18,260 nucleotides of DNA from Mycoemilia scoparia (GCA_027575805.1 JANBPU010000307.1:1-18260), one strand, 5' to 3'; counted from the first letter of the stretch, positions 1 through 8,905 are shown. A program made the numbers and translations. The notes: generated by a model not told the origin, from the sequence alone.

Positions 1-207
1 ATAGAAAATGAGCATGAGTTTATTTCAAGACTTCCCATATTCACAAAACTCAACCCAACAATCACTGCTCTTTGGATCGAAACCTACATATACAAGCCAG
101 ACTACCCAGTCATGGAACTTCCAATGCTCATCAGCATAATAAATCCACTCTGCGAGAGACTAACAGTCCTTGACACTATAGAAAAATTATATTCGAAAAA
201 TATATGA
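1..207 (+). CDS. C-terminal end of an unrecognised protein (5' partial)
   Basis: Frame 1 is open from the first base to a TGA at 205-207, giving 68 residues with no start in view. The composition is protein-like: mixed hydrophobic and charged residues with short Leu/Ile-rich stretches such as LPMLISIINPL and LDTIEKLY. I do not recognise a family. It lies just outside the 3' end of the element B transposase, which runs towards it from the other strand. It may be the end of a host gene or of another mobile element. A 68-codon open frame in AT-rich DNA could also be chance, although the codons are less AT-rich than the bases that follow. Confidence 0.4.
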   Translation: MENEHEFISRLPIFTKLNPTITALWIETYIYKPDYPVMELPMLISIINPLCERLTVLDTIEKLYSKNI

Positions 208-376
208 ATATACAAAAATATTCAAAAATATATATTGATTGTGTATGAATATTCAAGAATGTATACATTTTATTGAAACAAATTTTAACTGATGATTTAT
301 TGCATATAGCTCAAACTTGGGTTAAATGAAGACATATTCAGTTAAAGTTATATATATTGAATTTATTATTTATAAT
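208..376. other. AT-rich spacer without a gene
   Basis: Very AT-rich DNA with loose repeats of AATATTCAA/AATATAT type. It lies between the stop of the left ORF and the stop codon of the element B transposase. The outer left end of element B is probably in here, but I find no convincing terminal inverted repeat because the opposite end of element B is not identifiable. Confidence 0.5.
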
Positions 377-443
377 TTAAATCAAATATTTAAGACTGTA
401 GTCTATGGCAGGCTCAGGCTTATGAGTATATAGCTGAGGCCAA
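377..443 (-). pseudogene. Element B Tnp2-like transposase, last C-terminal residues and stop
   Basis: On the minus strand this piece continues the frame of the 981-1682 fragment once the solo LTR (444-980) and one GCCAA duplication are removed. The joined frame reads YWPQLY and then ends in a YSLKYLI-type tail before TAA at 377-379. The CACTA transposase in this window ends the same way (LWPDL, then DLKYLVQ and stop). This supports both the homology and the position of the natural stop codon. Confidence 0.7.
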
Positions 444-980
444 TGTTAGGCCGTAGCCTACATGGTTCATTTCAATCGAATTTGAATGAACCAAATTCGT
501 TCTGGACGATCCAGAACCATTCAGATTAACTTTCAGTTAATCAGCATGATTCTGGATCAATCGGAATTCCGTTTCAAAATCATAATGCTATTTCCCTTTT
601 ATTAGTTTAGTTAGTCCAATGAAGAGTTTCACTATCTTCATTACCTTTTATAGAATCATACTTTTATTTATTCAGAAATAAAGTTGTGGTTGAAAGGATT
701 TGAAGTATTAAAGTTAAACCTTATTGTTTGCCATTTAAATTTATTCTTTCCCGTCCATTGTCATCCAGGACGATTTCCAATACATATTCTGTAACACCTC
801 CCTTTTTCCCCTGTTCAGATTCATCCTGAACGATATTCCTTATTCTTCTATTCACGCACCCTTGTACTTTCTTTCCCCTCATTCCCATTCTGAACGATTC
901 TTGACCGTTTAGAACGAAAGTCTTTCAGCAACAACTTTTCAGAACAGTTGAGGCTCGTCCCGGACGACCCTGGTCTATCA
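444..980. repeat. Solo LTR, copy 1 (537 bp)
   Basis: The unit starts TGTTAGGCCGTAGCC and ends CCTGGTCTATCA, so it has TG...CA termini. Perfect 5-bp duplications GCCAA flank it (439-443 and 981-985). It is inserted near the 3' end of the element B transposase frame. An inverted copy lies at 8450-8770 plus 14432-14645. No gag or pol sequence of this family is adjacent, so it is a solo LTR left by recombination. TG...CA is symmetrical, so orientation is not certain; a TATAAAAGG motif on the minus strand around 641-649 favours minus. It contains 16 CpG dinucleotides and four copies of a TCTGRACGAT-like motif (about 501, 765, 824, 888). Confidence 0.88.
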
Positions 981-1682
981 GCCAATATAAGAATTCATGG
1001 CTGCCTTTTGACTTAACTCTTCCTGCAAATCCAACAATATCATTTACATGAAACACACACCGTTTAAGACGAGTTGATTGGGTTTTATAAGGCCATGGTC
1101 CACTGCCTTTATAAAGTTGGACTACATCGATGACAGCAAGAAGTTTACAAGAATCATTATATTTATGGAGGAAAAAGTCACTTATGAATCCAAAGTATTG
1201 TCTTTCCTCTACTTTTATCCTTTTTGAACGGCTATTATCAACATTTACATTTGTATTAATTCTAACAAGTGATTGATTCACCTGTCCGCCATATACAAAA
1301 GGATCTTTCCAAAGTCTACGCCCCGTTTGCAATGCTTCATTTTGATTGATATTAATATTGTTTATCTTTTCATAGATAGCCCAAAAAATCTTTAGTTGTC
1401 TAGTACACCCCATTTGTTCAGGTGATTTGTTGGTAAATGGTCCCCATATCTCTGTACTATCAAAGCTATCTTCTTCAATGATGGTTTTTCTTGTTGATAA
1501 AGGTTTAGTTGTATGTATTTGTTTTCTTCGTCATACAGCAGCAATTTCAACCATGACACTTCCAGAGTTTGTTCCAGCATCACATTTTGAATTTATATAG
1601 CATTTTAATTCACTTGTTTATATGTTGCTCTGTATAATGATATGCAGGAGATCCTAAGTAAGTATTTATTTTAGATTGTATA
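981..1682 (-). pseudogene. Element B Tnp2-like transposase, C-terminal region fragment
   Basis: Two overlapping minus-strand frames (about 1583-1392 and 1413-986) encode the C-terminal part of a Tnp2-type transposase, broken by a stop/frameshift near 1400-1410. Recognisable segments are YFGFISDFFLHKYN, VFHVNDIVGFAGRV and, at the left edge, HEFLYW. They line up in order with NVLFYFILDSN, VMINVKNICSHVGYV and KTYALWP of the CACTA transposase at 4037-6745. The piece is bounded on the left by the solo LTR and on the right by the TA target of the decayed Tc1 element. The upstream part near 1590-1682 has no clear coding content and may be decayed or intronic. The gene is clearly dead. Confidence 0.72.
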
Positions 1683-1684
1683 TA

Positions 1685-1893
1685 CAGTGGGTCTCAAAAC
1701 TGTTCGAATGTTTTTGATGTTAGTATAAAAGTGAGCATAGCTTTGCAAATAGTAATCCAATAGACTTGAAATTTTTAGGGCAAATAACATTGATGTTTGT
1801 TTATAATATATTAAAAAATTAAGTTAATCTAATTAAAATTGACTGTGTAATCAATGGTTAAAAATATAAAAAGCATTCGAACAGTTTTGAGAC
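1685..1893 (+). repeat. Left terminal inverted repeat of the decayed Tc1 element
   Basis: About 209 bp, closely matching the reverse complement of 7742-7950. The outer end motif (GTCTCAAAACTGTTCGAATG) recurs in inverted orientation at its inner end, at 1872-1893. Confidence 0.88.
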
Positions 1894-1899
1894 TACTTT

Positions 1900-2298
1900 T
1901 TAATATTTAGTATGCCCACTTTTTGCATCCATAATTGCCTTGACTCTGGCTGGCATAGACTCAGCATACTTCTAGCAGGTCTCTTGAGTAAAACTATACT
2001 ATTTACAGTCACATCTTTCCCATAGCTTAGCAATAATAGTAGCTTTAATCTTGTAGGCCAATAATTTTAGTTTAAGGTAGTGCCAGAGGTCCTCAATTGG
2101 GTTGAGGTCAAATTATTAGGCAGGCCACATCATTACCACTATCACATTATTCCTTAATAGCTTTTTGGCCATCTTAGAGGTGCATTTGGTATCATTATCT
2201 TATTAGAAAGTATAATTATTATTTAAAAATCCCCTATAATTTATAGAATCTTTGAGGATATTTTCAAGATCTTTATAGTAGACTTTAATATATATTTA
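1900..2298 (-). pseudogene. Tc1/mariner transposase remnant, C-terminal half
   Basis: The minus strand ends in a SMPARVKAIMDAK-like stretch and TAA at 1900-1902. This matches SMPARVQAVLKAK at the C terminus of the intact transposase at 16526-17536. Further upstream, recognisable but broken DNA similarity follows the region around NPIEYIW and FQQDND of the intact protein, with in-frame stops and indels. The CACTA transposon then interrupts the gene. It cannot make a functional protein. Homology is clear at DNA level; the exact reading-frame breaks were not all mapped. Confidence 0.82.
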
Positions 2299-2301
2299 TT
2301 T

Positions 2302-2389
2302 CACTACCGCGACAGAGATCCGGCTAAACCGGCCTCCAAAAGGCCGATTTTGCTGGCCTAGAGACCGGCTTTGACAGCCTCTATATATA
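2302..2389 (+). repeat. CACTA left terminus with subterminal GC-rich repeats
   Basis: The CACTA end is followed by CCGGCTAAACCGGCC at 2320-2334 and by further GGCCGATTTTGCTGGCC and GACCGGCT blocks to about 2380. Subterminal repeats are typical transposase-binding arrays in CACTA elements. Binding here is inferred. Confidence 0.65.
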
Positions 2390-2673
2390 TCATTATAAAT
2401 CCTTTTTGGATTATATCCATAATAACGTTTTAACTTTTCATAGCTTTTTTTATTTGTATTTATTAATAAATATTGTAATACTTAAAAAGATAAAATAGAA
2501 ATAATGTGCGCCCCTTTAAAAAGACAAGAGTATTATAGAAATGATGCATGCCTTTTTGGTTTGTATTCGTTGTCATTTCATGATCTATTAGTAGTTCATA
2601 TGATTGCAAATATGTTTTATTCATTGTATATCATTATATATATATGTATATTAGTATTAATATATTTAAAACT

Positions 2674-3618
2674 TTACCTTCCAGGGTTCCTTCTTGTGAG
2701 TGGTGATGATGAAGCCCGAGTTGTAGTGCGTCTGGATCTGCGGGGCCTTGGCGTCATAATTCTGGGCTGGGAATCATTGGTGGTAGAAGATATGGTAGGG
2801 GGTGGTAGGGAATTTGAATTTGGTGAAGAAATGGCAGGGGAATCGGGGCTATTTGGTATTATGGCATTTTCAAGGCCCAAACTATTAATACTTTGTGATT
2901 CTTCTTGCTGCTGTCTTCCTATAAATATAAAAACTTAGTAGTACCAAATAATGGAAGAATTATGATAAGAATATAAAAACAAGTACTAACTTTTCATTTT
3001 TGTCAACCTGTCTGTAATATTGCCCCAGCTACGCTGCAAAATCCACCAAGCAATCCACTTATCTTTCACTCTATCAATCCTTAATCCCATTCTAATCACC
3101 CGTTTTTCAATCATATCAAGATATTTGTGTTTTTGATCTTGATCTATAAATCTCCACAAAGGAATACAGCTAGGGTTGCTTGTCTGTAATTCAGCAATAC
3201 CATCTCTTGCACACATATTGCCAATATTTTTGAGTCGGCCCTCCAAATCTAATCTTTTTTGTGATGTGCTTAAATCTATTGTATCTTTTACAAGTCCTGA
3301 ATTAATACAAAATGATATTATTGCTGACCATTTCATATCATTATAAACAGGACTGTGTTTTTCCTCAGAGAGTGGTGGTAAAATATCGCATTCAATAGTA
3401 TTAATAGTAGTAGTGGTATTTATTGGTGTTGAATTTGAATATGAATTGGCTAGGCGTTCTTCTACATGAGTAATAATATCACAGAGTTGATCAATTTGTT
3501 GCTGCAAGATATTTGTGTCAGTAGATATACTAGCTGGCTGTATAGACTCTTGCAACTCAAGTATCCTAGTTGATAGGTTTTCTACTGCTTCAACAAGGCT
3601 GTTAATAGATAGTGTCAT
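2674..3618 (-). CDS. CACTA accessory protein of unknown function, spliced, divergent from the transposase
   Basis: The frame runs on the minus strand from ATG at 3618 (an in-frame ATG at 3669 would add 17 hydrophobic residues) to TAA at 2674-2676. A 72-nt intron at 2919-2990 starts GTTAGT, has a TACTAAG branch-like site and ends TTTATAG. Splicing keeps the frame and gives about 290 residues. The N-terminal 60 residues have Leu/Ile/Val heptads suggesting a coiled coil. The middle has a Trp-rich segment (DKWIAWWILQRSWGN). The C-terminal tail is Pro/Ser-rich and very basic (PRPRRSRRTTTR). The basic tail would suit nucleic-acid binding. No known family is recognised. In plant En/Spm, a second protein (TnpA) binds the element ends; this gene holds the equivalent place, but that role is inference. 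Confidence 0.7.
2919..2990 (-). other. Spliceosomal intron in the CACTA accessory gene
   Basis: On the minus strand, GTTAGTACTTG at the 5' end, TACTACTAAG about 15-20 nt before the acceptor, and TTTATAG at the 3' end. It is 72 nt long, a usual fungal size. Removing it joins two otherwise separate frames (KMK and RRQQQEE) without a stop. Confidence 0.75.
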
Positions 3619-4036
3619 TAAATAAGAGAGCAAAAGTATGAGAGAAAATATAAAAGATAAAGAATGCAAATTTTTTCAACTGTACTAATCTTTATATATA
3701 TTATGATTGGGTAATTTAATCATAGTACTTCTATATGTTTCTAAGCACTTTTTTGGATCTAATTGGCATAGTTGATTATGATTATTATTATTCTATCACA
3801 TTCATGTTCAACCAATTTTCTACAAGTATAAGAGTATTGGTTATATCTCACTTTTATTTTTTAACTGCTATCAATCAAGTTTGCTATAAAGTGTTTAACA
3901 AATATTCACAGGTAATTCTATTATTACTTGGCCAAATACTACTATCAAAAAAATATTTTTTATTTGATTATAACTATAAATTATAACTATTATCTTATAA
4001 TTCCTTTTATAGACTTAAAGACCTCAATATTCTTCT
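3619..4036. promoter_or_regulatory. Divergent intergenic region of the CACTA element
   Basis: About 400 AT-rich bases between the starts of the accessory gene and the transposase. A shared bidirectional promoter must lie here if both genes are expressed. TATA-like strings are too common in this AT-rich DNA to pick one. A short plus-strand open frame (about 3735-3986) has no protein-like features and is not called. Confidence 0.4.
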
Positions 4037-6745
4037 ATGCCTGCCTCACCTTACAAAATCACTTTTGTCTGTCCATTCTGTGACTTACAAATACCACCAT
4101 CAAAATTTAAAAGACACAAACAAAGATGTGCTTATCGAAATGATCGTCTAGTGAATGGTACAATAGATCCAGATAATGTGAATATACTTGATGATAATTC
4201 AGCAAGCCCCACCACAATAAATAATGATAATTTCGAGTTAAACATAGACAACTCTCTTGATACAACTCTGGATCAAGATCAAGATACCAATACATTTGAG
4301 GATAATGATATATGTACAACTGAACATTCTGATGGATACAGTGAAGAAGAATATGATGAACTATTTGAATTGAATCCAAGTACTACTAATACCAATAACC
4401 CTAGCCCAAATCCAAACAATATACACATTAAACCACATCCAGAGTTCCACGAAATAGTAGACAAACAAAGCATATTATTATTAAATATAATAATTAAACA
4501 TGCTATTTCCCGTGATGCCTACCGAAGCCTGATCCAATTTTTCAACAACTATTTGTCACTTATAAATGCATCTCGGTATAAACTACACTCTGAGCATCAA
4601 AGTGTCCAGCTATTAAAGCATGTTGGGGGTATAAAACCAAAGTGCTTTCCTTGTTGCCCAAATGGCTGTATGCTTATAACATCAAACCAAGAACACTGTG
4701 ATGTTTGCAAATCAGATATATACAAGACACACTGTAATTCAGCTGAATCTACATACCAACCCATTGCGATTACAAAATATTTGAGTATCTCAGAGCAGAT
4801 AGCTAATATGCTTCATTGTCCAGAGGTTGCAGATTCTATATTGAGATCTTCATATCGTAATCTATCCATACCTCGCAAATATACAACAATATTTGATGGT
4901 AATGCATTTGTGGGCAAACAGGCAATTTATGCAAACAAGATGAATATAACTTTGATTATGTACATTGATGCATTTAATGTATATAAAGGATCTGTATATT
5001 CATTAACTTTGGTGCATTTTACCATTATGGATCTGCCATGGTATTTGAGATATAGGGCTGAATATATGATTCAAACATGTATTATACCAGGCAGTAAACA
5101 ACCGAGTAACTTGGAAAGCTTCTTAAAACCAACATTGGATGAGTTAAAAAGTCTAGAAAAGGATGGAATTACTATAATTTTCCCCAACAAACAGCAAATT
5201 CATATCAAGATTCATCTTGCAATGTTGTCAGGAGACATTCCAGCAATTGCTAAGGCAATTAACCATACTGGGCACATGTCGAGATATGGATGTAGGTTGT
5301 GCAAGATCCGTGGTGATAATGGTCCTTTCGGTGGTATATACTTTCCTAAAGACAACTTCCCGGCACCTTTACAAACACTTGATGAGTTCCTTACAGGAGA
5401 TCCTAGTTTCAATATCAACCATTCCAACAGCTTTACTGATTTGACTTTGTTTTCTGGCCCCCAGTTCTTTGGTCTTGAAGAACTTCATTTATTTGGACAC
5501 GGAGTAGCAAGGACCTTGTGGAAAATATTCAAAGGGGAGTTCGGCAATACTAATAGAATGAGACTTGCTAATAATCAGATAAGCATAATTTCAAAGTCAA
5601 TGAAGAAATCAAGAGCACAGATCCCAACGACATTCTATGGAATAGAGAAGGATATCGAAATACACTCTGGTTACTTTCGTGGTGTAGACTGGCTTGACTT
5701 TTTGATCTACATAGTTCCATCACTTGTTTTGGAATTTCTATCAGATGATTTGGATAAACGTGCTATAGCTCACCTTGTTAAGGGTTGCTCACTAGCTTTA
5801 AAGTGGGAGATCAGTAAGCCAGAAATTGAGGAAATGGAAAAATGCTTTGAACGCTGGCACAACCATCTCCAACAACTAGTAAATAGCAATGAAATGTTAA
5901 TATCCGTATTCCGAATAACATAGCATTACCTTCTTCATGTGGCATTTATAACCAGACAATATGGACCAATATGCAATTATGGTACCTGACATCTTGAGAG
6001 AACCATTGGATATTACAAGAGACGATTCAAATCAAGGTCAAATCCAGGTGCCCATTCTGGCAACTTGCTTGAATATATAACTGCATCCAACTATCTAACA
6101 AGAGTATTTGAGCCCATCAAATCACCAAGTAATATGATAAAATGTATTGGCAAATCAAGATACTATAATTTTGATGAATTATATACTTTCTCTACAATTA
6201 TTACTTCGATGTGCCTAAAGAGGTTGATTAATGATCACTTTAAGTTGTATGATCTTGGGTTGGATGTAATACAAAATGCAGGGATTACCATCTATGAACA
6301 AATAGAAAAAGATGGCAAGATTTATGGTTCAGAATATTTTCAGCAAAGACAAGCTCGAGCTATTTACCAAATTCGATTCAAAGCAAAAATATGGAGAGCA
6401 GGACATAGGAGACCTCGAAGCTACAATTCTTCAAACCTATCACTCCATAGCCAACAGCACATATTCTGTGGAAATGTACTTTTCTACTTTATATTGGATA
6501 GTAACCACAGTAATGAGATATATGCTCTTGTTGCTGTATCAAAATTCCAATCTACCAGCTATTCCAAGTTTTGGTATAAAACTCAATCTGGACTACGAAA
6601 ACATGTCATGATAAATGTAAAAAATATTTGCTCACATGTAGGTTATGTGACTTCAGAAAATACCAAAAAAACCTATGCTTTATGGCCAGATCTGATATGT
6701 GGAAGCATTGAAAGTTGCTTAGATTTAAAATATCTTGTGCAATAA
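4037..6745 (+). pseudogene. CACTA Tnp2-family transposase with two in-frame stop codons
   Basis: One frame of 902 codons runs from ATG at 4037 to TAA at 6743-6745, interrupted only by TAG at 5921-5923 and TGA at 5987-5989. The sequence between and after the stops keeps family motifs (YGPICNYG, HLERTIG), so these are nonsense mutations and not an intron. Features in order: a C2HC zinc motif at residues 12-31 (CPFC...HKQRC); an acidic Asn/Ser/Thr-rich linker; a Cys cluster from about residue 203 (CFPCCPNGC); the Tnp2 signature at about 332-352 (LPWYLRY, IIPGSKQPS); a second His/Cys motif at about 405-426 (HTGHMSRYGCRLC); and GVDW at 549-552. It would cut and join the CACTA ends. The catalytic residues were not assigned. 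The TGA most likely replaced a TGG (Trp). Confidence 0.85.
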
Positions 6746-6923
6746 CATTTTTATTTATTATCACATTTTTGAATAAATATTTAGATATAAAATAGTTGAT
6801 AATGAAATGGTTTAATGTTATTTATACTGAATAAAATCTATTAAAAATATAACATATATAATAAAGAGGCACTTGTTAGGGGAAATCACTTTTATGGGCA
6901 AGTGATCTGCAAATGTGCATATA

Positions 6924-6976
6924 GACTGGTTTAGCCGGCCTTAAGGCCGGCTAAACCGGTCCCCTTCACAGTAGTG
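6924..6976. repeat. CACTA right terminus with a perfect 30-bp palindrome
   Basis: Positions 6928-6957 form a perfect palindrome (GGTTTAGCCGGCC, TTAA, then its complement) that extends with one mismatch to 6924-6961. The terminal TAGTG ends at 6976. The palindrome uses the same CCGGCTAAACC unit as the left end. It probably serves as a binding site or hairpin at the transposon terminus; the function is inferred. Confidence 0.8.
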
Positions 6977-6979
6977 TTT

Positions 6980-7592
6980 AGCTGTTTAGTACCTATATCT
7001 AACCTCTTTTTATGACATGCATCCCTACATCATTGGATATCACCCTCTATGCTTGATAGCTAGCTCAAGATAATGGTCTATAATACCATCACCAGACTGA
7101 ACTGGATAATACTTCATATTAACTGATCCTTGGGTATTTATTTTAGTTTTATTAGTCTATATAACATGTTTAAAATCCAAAACAGGCCAGGGATTTATGG
7201 ATACAAGCCCAAACTAGCCTTGCCTTGTTATACCTGCCCCTTAGGAGTAGTTTTTTCTTTTTAATTTTGAAAAATAATTTTATAGGCTTAAGTATACAAC
7301 TAACAGTAGTATAGGGTACTACATACCTATCAGAAGGTAGAAAAAAGTAGATATTCCCAACTGTCCCTAACTCTCTACTTAAAATCATCCTCTTAATTTG
7401 GTACTTTTTACTATCCAAAAATAACTAAAATTACCTACTAGGGCTTAATTCAAGTTATGATAGGCCTAGATTTTGATACTTGGAGGTATTCCCAATAGAG
7501 TAGTTTATAATAGAAGTGACTCATCTAATTGTAGAACTACTTTAAAGGTAATAAGTAATGACTAGATGCTTTTCAGGGCTAATGACTTTCAT
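6980..7592 (-). pseudogene. Tc1/mariner transposase remnant, N-terminal half
   Basis: This is the other half of the gene at 1900-2298, across the CACTA insertion. The start codon lies at about 7592-7590 (MKVISPEK). A clearly related block is KKYQIKRMILSRELGTV, matching KKRQIKRMILTGELKTA of the intact transposase. FKIKKKKLLLRGRYNKARL matches AKIKKKKPYLRSHHRKAR. Frameshifts and stops separate these blocks. The DNA around 7010-7160 still aligns with the region encoding VWTDETKINIW, but this too is broken. Confidence 0.82.
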
Positions 7593-7741
7593 AGTATATA
7601 AAAAAATGACAAAAGTAATTAAATACCAGATTTTAAAGCAGAAAGTATAAAGGCCATGTAGGTAGACCTTATATTTAAATTTTATAACATTACAATTACT
7701 TTTGGGGCTTTTATTAAAAAATTTATAATTTTATAAAATGG

Positions 7742-7950
7742 GTCTCAAAACTGTTCGAATGCTTTTTGAATTTTTAACCATTGATTACATAGTCAATTTT
7801 AATTAGATTAACTTGATTTTTTAATATATTATAAACAAACATCAATGTTATTTGCCCTAAAAATTTCAAGTCTATTGGATTACTATTTGCAAAGCTATGC
7901 TCACTTTTATACTAACATCAAAAACATTCGAACAGTTTTGAGACCCACTG
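7742..7950 (-). repeat. Right terminal inverted repeat of the decayed Tc1 element
   Basis: About 209 bp, the inverted match of 1685-1893, with the recognition motif at both its inner and outer ends. It is followed by the TA target duplication at 7951-7952. Confidence 0.88.
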
Positions 7951-7952
7951 TA

Positions 7953-8449
7953 TAAGATAAATGTATGTAATAAGACTACTAAAGAGCTATTCTTTATGTT
8001 GCTGCAATTACCTTTTTATAGATGATCCCAATGCTTAGATATTGCCTATGGGCATATAATGCTGTGATATTCCTTTTCCATGCTTAGTGTATATACACGG
8101 GAGAAGGCCAAAATACCTGTTTAGTGGCTCCAGGGCTGATCTTCTTAAGGAAGACCCAAATAACCACTGTATGGTATATTGTGAGGCATTGGAAATATTA
8201 TCACAATACACTAATAGCTCTTTCCATTGAGAATGCAGCCAAATATGGCATAGGCCCAAGCTATTGAGCAATCTCAGATAGATGAGTTAAATAGTGAGTG
8301 TTGATGGTAAAAATGGATGGGGGAAGTTTGTTGTTTTTGACTTGATTAGATAACCAGCCTATCCACAATTTTGTTGGCCTTTTTAATTTGATTATATCAT
8401 CTTGTGTTAACTCCCAGCAGTATGCATACTTGAAAACTTTTGATAATGA
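7953..8449 (-). pseudogene. Element B Tnp2-like transposase, middle fragment
   Basis: Reading the minus strand from 8449, the frame gives LSKVFKYAYCWELTQDDI and then FTINTHYLTHLSEIAQ. These match LVKGCSLALKWEISKPEI and FRIT-HYLLHVAFITRQ of the CACTA transposase. The same frame then has a stop, followed by LGPMPYLAAFSMERAI, which corresponds to YGPICNYGT-HLERTI. More stops follow, so it is a pseudogene. On the right it is cut by the second solo LTR, on the left by the decayed Tc1 element. The similarity shows that element B and the CACTA element inside the Tc1 belong to the same transposase superfamily but are well diverged. Confidence 0.75.
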
Positions 8450-8770
8450 TGACAGACCAGGGTCATCTGGGATGAGCCTCAACTGTTCTGGGTAAGTTGT
8501 CACTGAAAAGACTTTCATTCAGAACAGTTCAAAATCATTCTGAACAGAAATGAAGGGCAAAGCACAAGGGTATGTGAATAGCAGAATAGAATATCATTCA
8601 GGATGAATCTGAATGGGGAAAGGGAGTGTGATAAAGAATATCAATAGGAAATCATCCTGAATGACAATGGATGGGAAAGAATGATCTTAAATGGTAATTA
8701 ATAAGGTTTAATGGTAATTCTTCAAATCCTTTCAACCACAACTTTATTTTTGAATAAATAAAAGTATGAT
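8450..8770. repeat. Solo LTR, copy 2, left part (split by the Ty3/gypsy element)
   Basis: The plus strand begins TGACAGACCAGGGTCATC, the reverse complement of the end of copy 1. AATGA (8445-8449) precedes it and recurs at 14646-14650 after the other part. It continues at 14432-14645 beyond the Ty3/gypsy insertion, 535 bp in all, inverted relative to copy 1. It has no CpG in this part, whereas the matching part of copy 1 has ten. Confidence 0.88.
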
Positions 8771-8903
8771 TGAAATAGTATTTATTTTACTTACTTTACT
8801 TAATTTACCCATAAGTTAGTTTATACATATTTATTAGTAGTACAACCAAATAGTTTTATAAGAATAAAACAACGACGAATTTTCACCATATTTATATATT
8901 TCA
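8771..8903 (+). repeat. 5' LTR of the Ty3/gypsy element (133 bp)
   Basis: TG...CA ends. It differs from the 3' LTR by one substitution (ACTTAATTT versus ACTTATTTT) and one extra C (TTTTCACC versus TTTTACC). AATAAA at 8863-8868 is a candidate polyadenylation signal. Such short LTRs must hold the whole promoter. Confidence 0.93.
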
Positions 8904-8905
8904 AT

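Larger units (their letters stand above)
2302..6976. mobile_element. Complete CACTA (CMC, Tnp2-type) DNA transposon, 4675 bp
   Basis: The ends read CACTACCGCGACAG on the left and, as reverse complement, CACTACTGTGAAGG on the right; about 14 of the first 21 positions match. TTT on both sides (2299-2301 and 6977-6979) is the 3-bp duplication expected of CACTA elements. The element carries a Tnp2-family transposase gene on the plus strand and a divergent spliced gene on the minus strand. Both termini are GC-rich with CCGGCTAAACCGG-type repeats, in contrast to the AT-rich interior. It sits inside the transposase remnant of the decayed Tc1 element, so it is younger than that element. The transposase has two stop codons, so this copy is probably not autonomous. 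Confidence 0.9.
1685..7950 (-). mobile_element. Decayed Tc1/mariner element split by a CACTA insertion
   Basis: The element begins CAGTGGGTCTCAAAACTG and ends with the reverse complement. TA dinucleotides flank it at 1683-1684 and 7951-7952, the signature of Tc1/mariner integration. Long inverted repeats of about 209 bp (1685-1893 and 7742-7950) match closely. A minus-strand transposase remnant lies inside, and 4675 bp of CACTA transposon split it at 2302-6976. Without the CACTA insertion and its duplication the element would be about 1.59 kb, the same size as the intact Tc1 element at 16313-17893. It is inserted in the element B transposase gene. Confidence 0.9.

Noticed and set aside
2504..2938. 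Plus-strand ORF of 144 aa
   Set aside because: It is largely antisense to exon 2 of the spliced CACTA gene on the minus strand and has no protein-like features in its first half.
3735..3986. Plus-strand ORF of 83 aa upstream of the CACTA transposase
   Set aside because: Phe/Tyr/Ile-rich translation of AT-rich intergenic DNA. No domain, and the transposase already has a convincing start at 4037.
5921..5923. RIP-type mutation as the cause of the stop codons
   Set aside because: TAG could come from C-to-T at CpA, but the TGA at 5987 needs a change in a CpC context on the other strand. Two sites are too few to support RIP.
5921..6064. Intron explaining the two stops in the CACTA transposase
   Set aside because: The segment encodes conserved motifs in the same frame and lacks clear donor and acceptor sites, so nonsense mutations fit better.
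8035..8271. Separate minus-strand gene of 78 aa
   Set aside because: The correct frame of the Tnp2-like remnant here is another one (LGPMPYLAAFSMERAI). This ORF only overlaps it.
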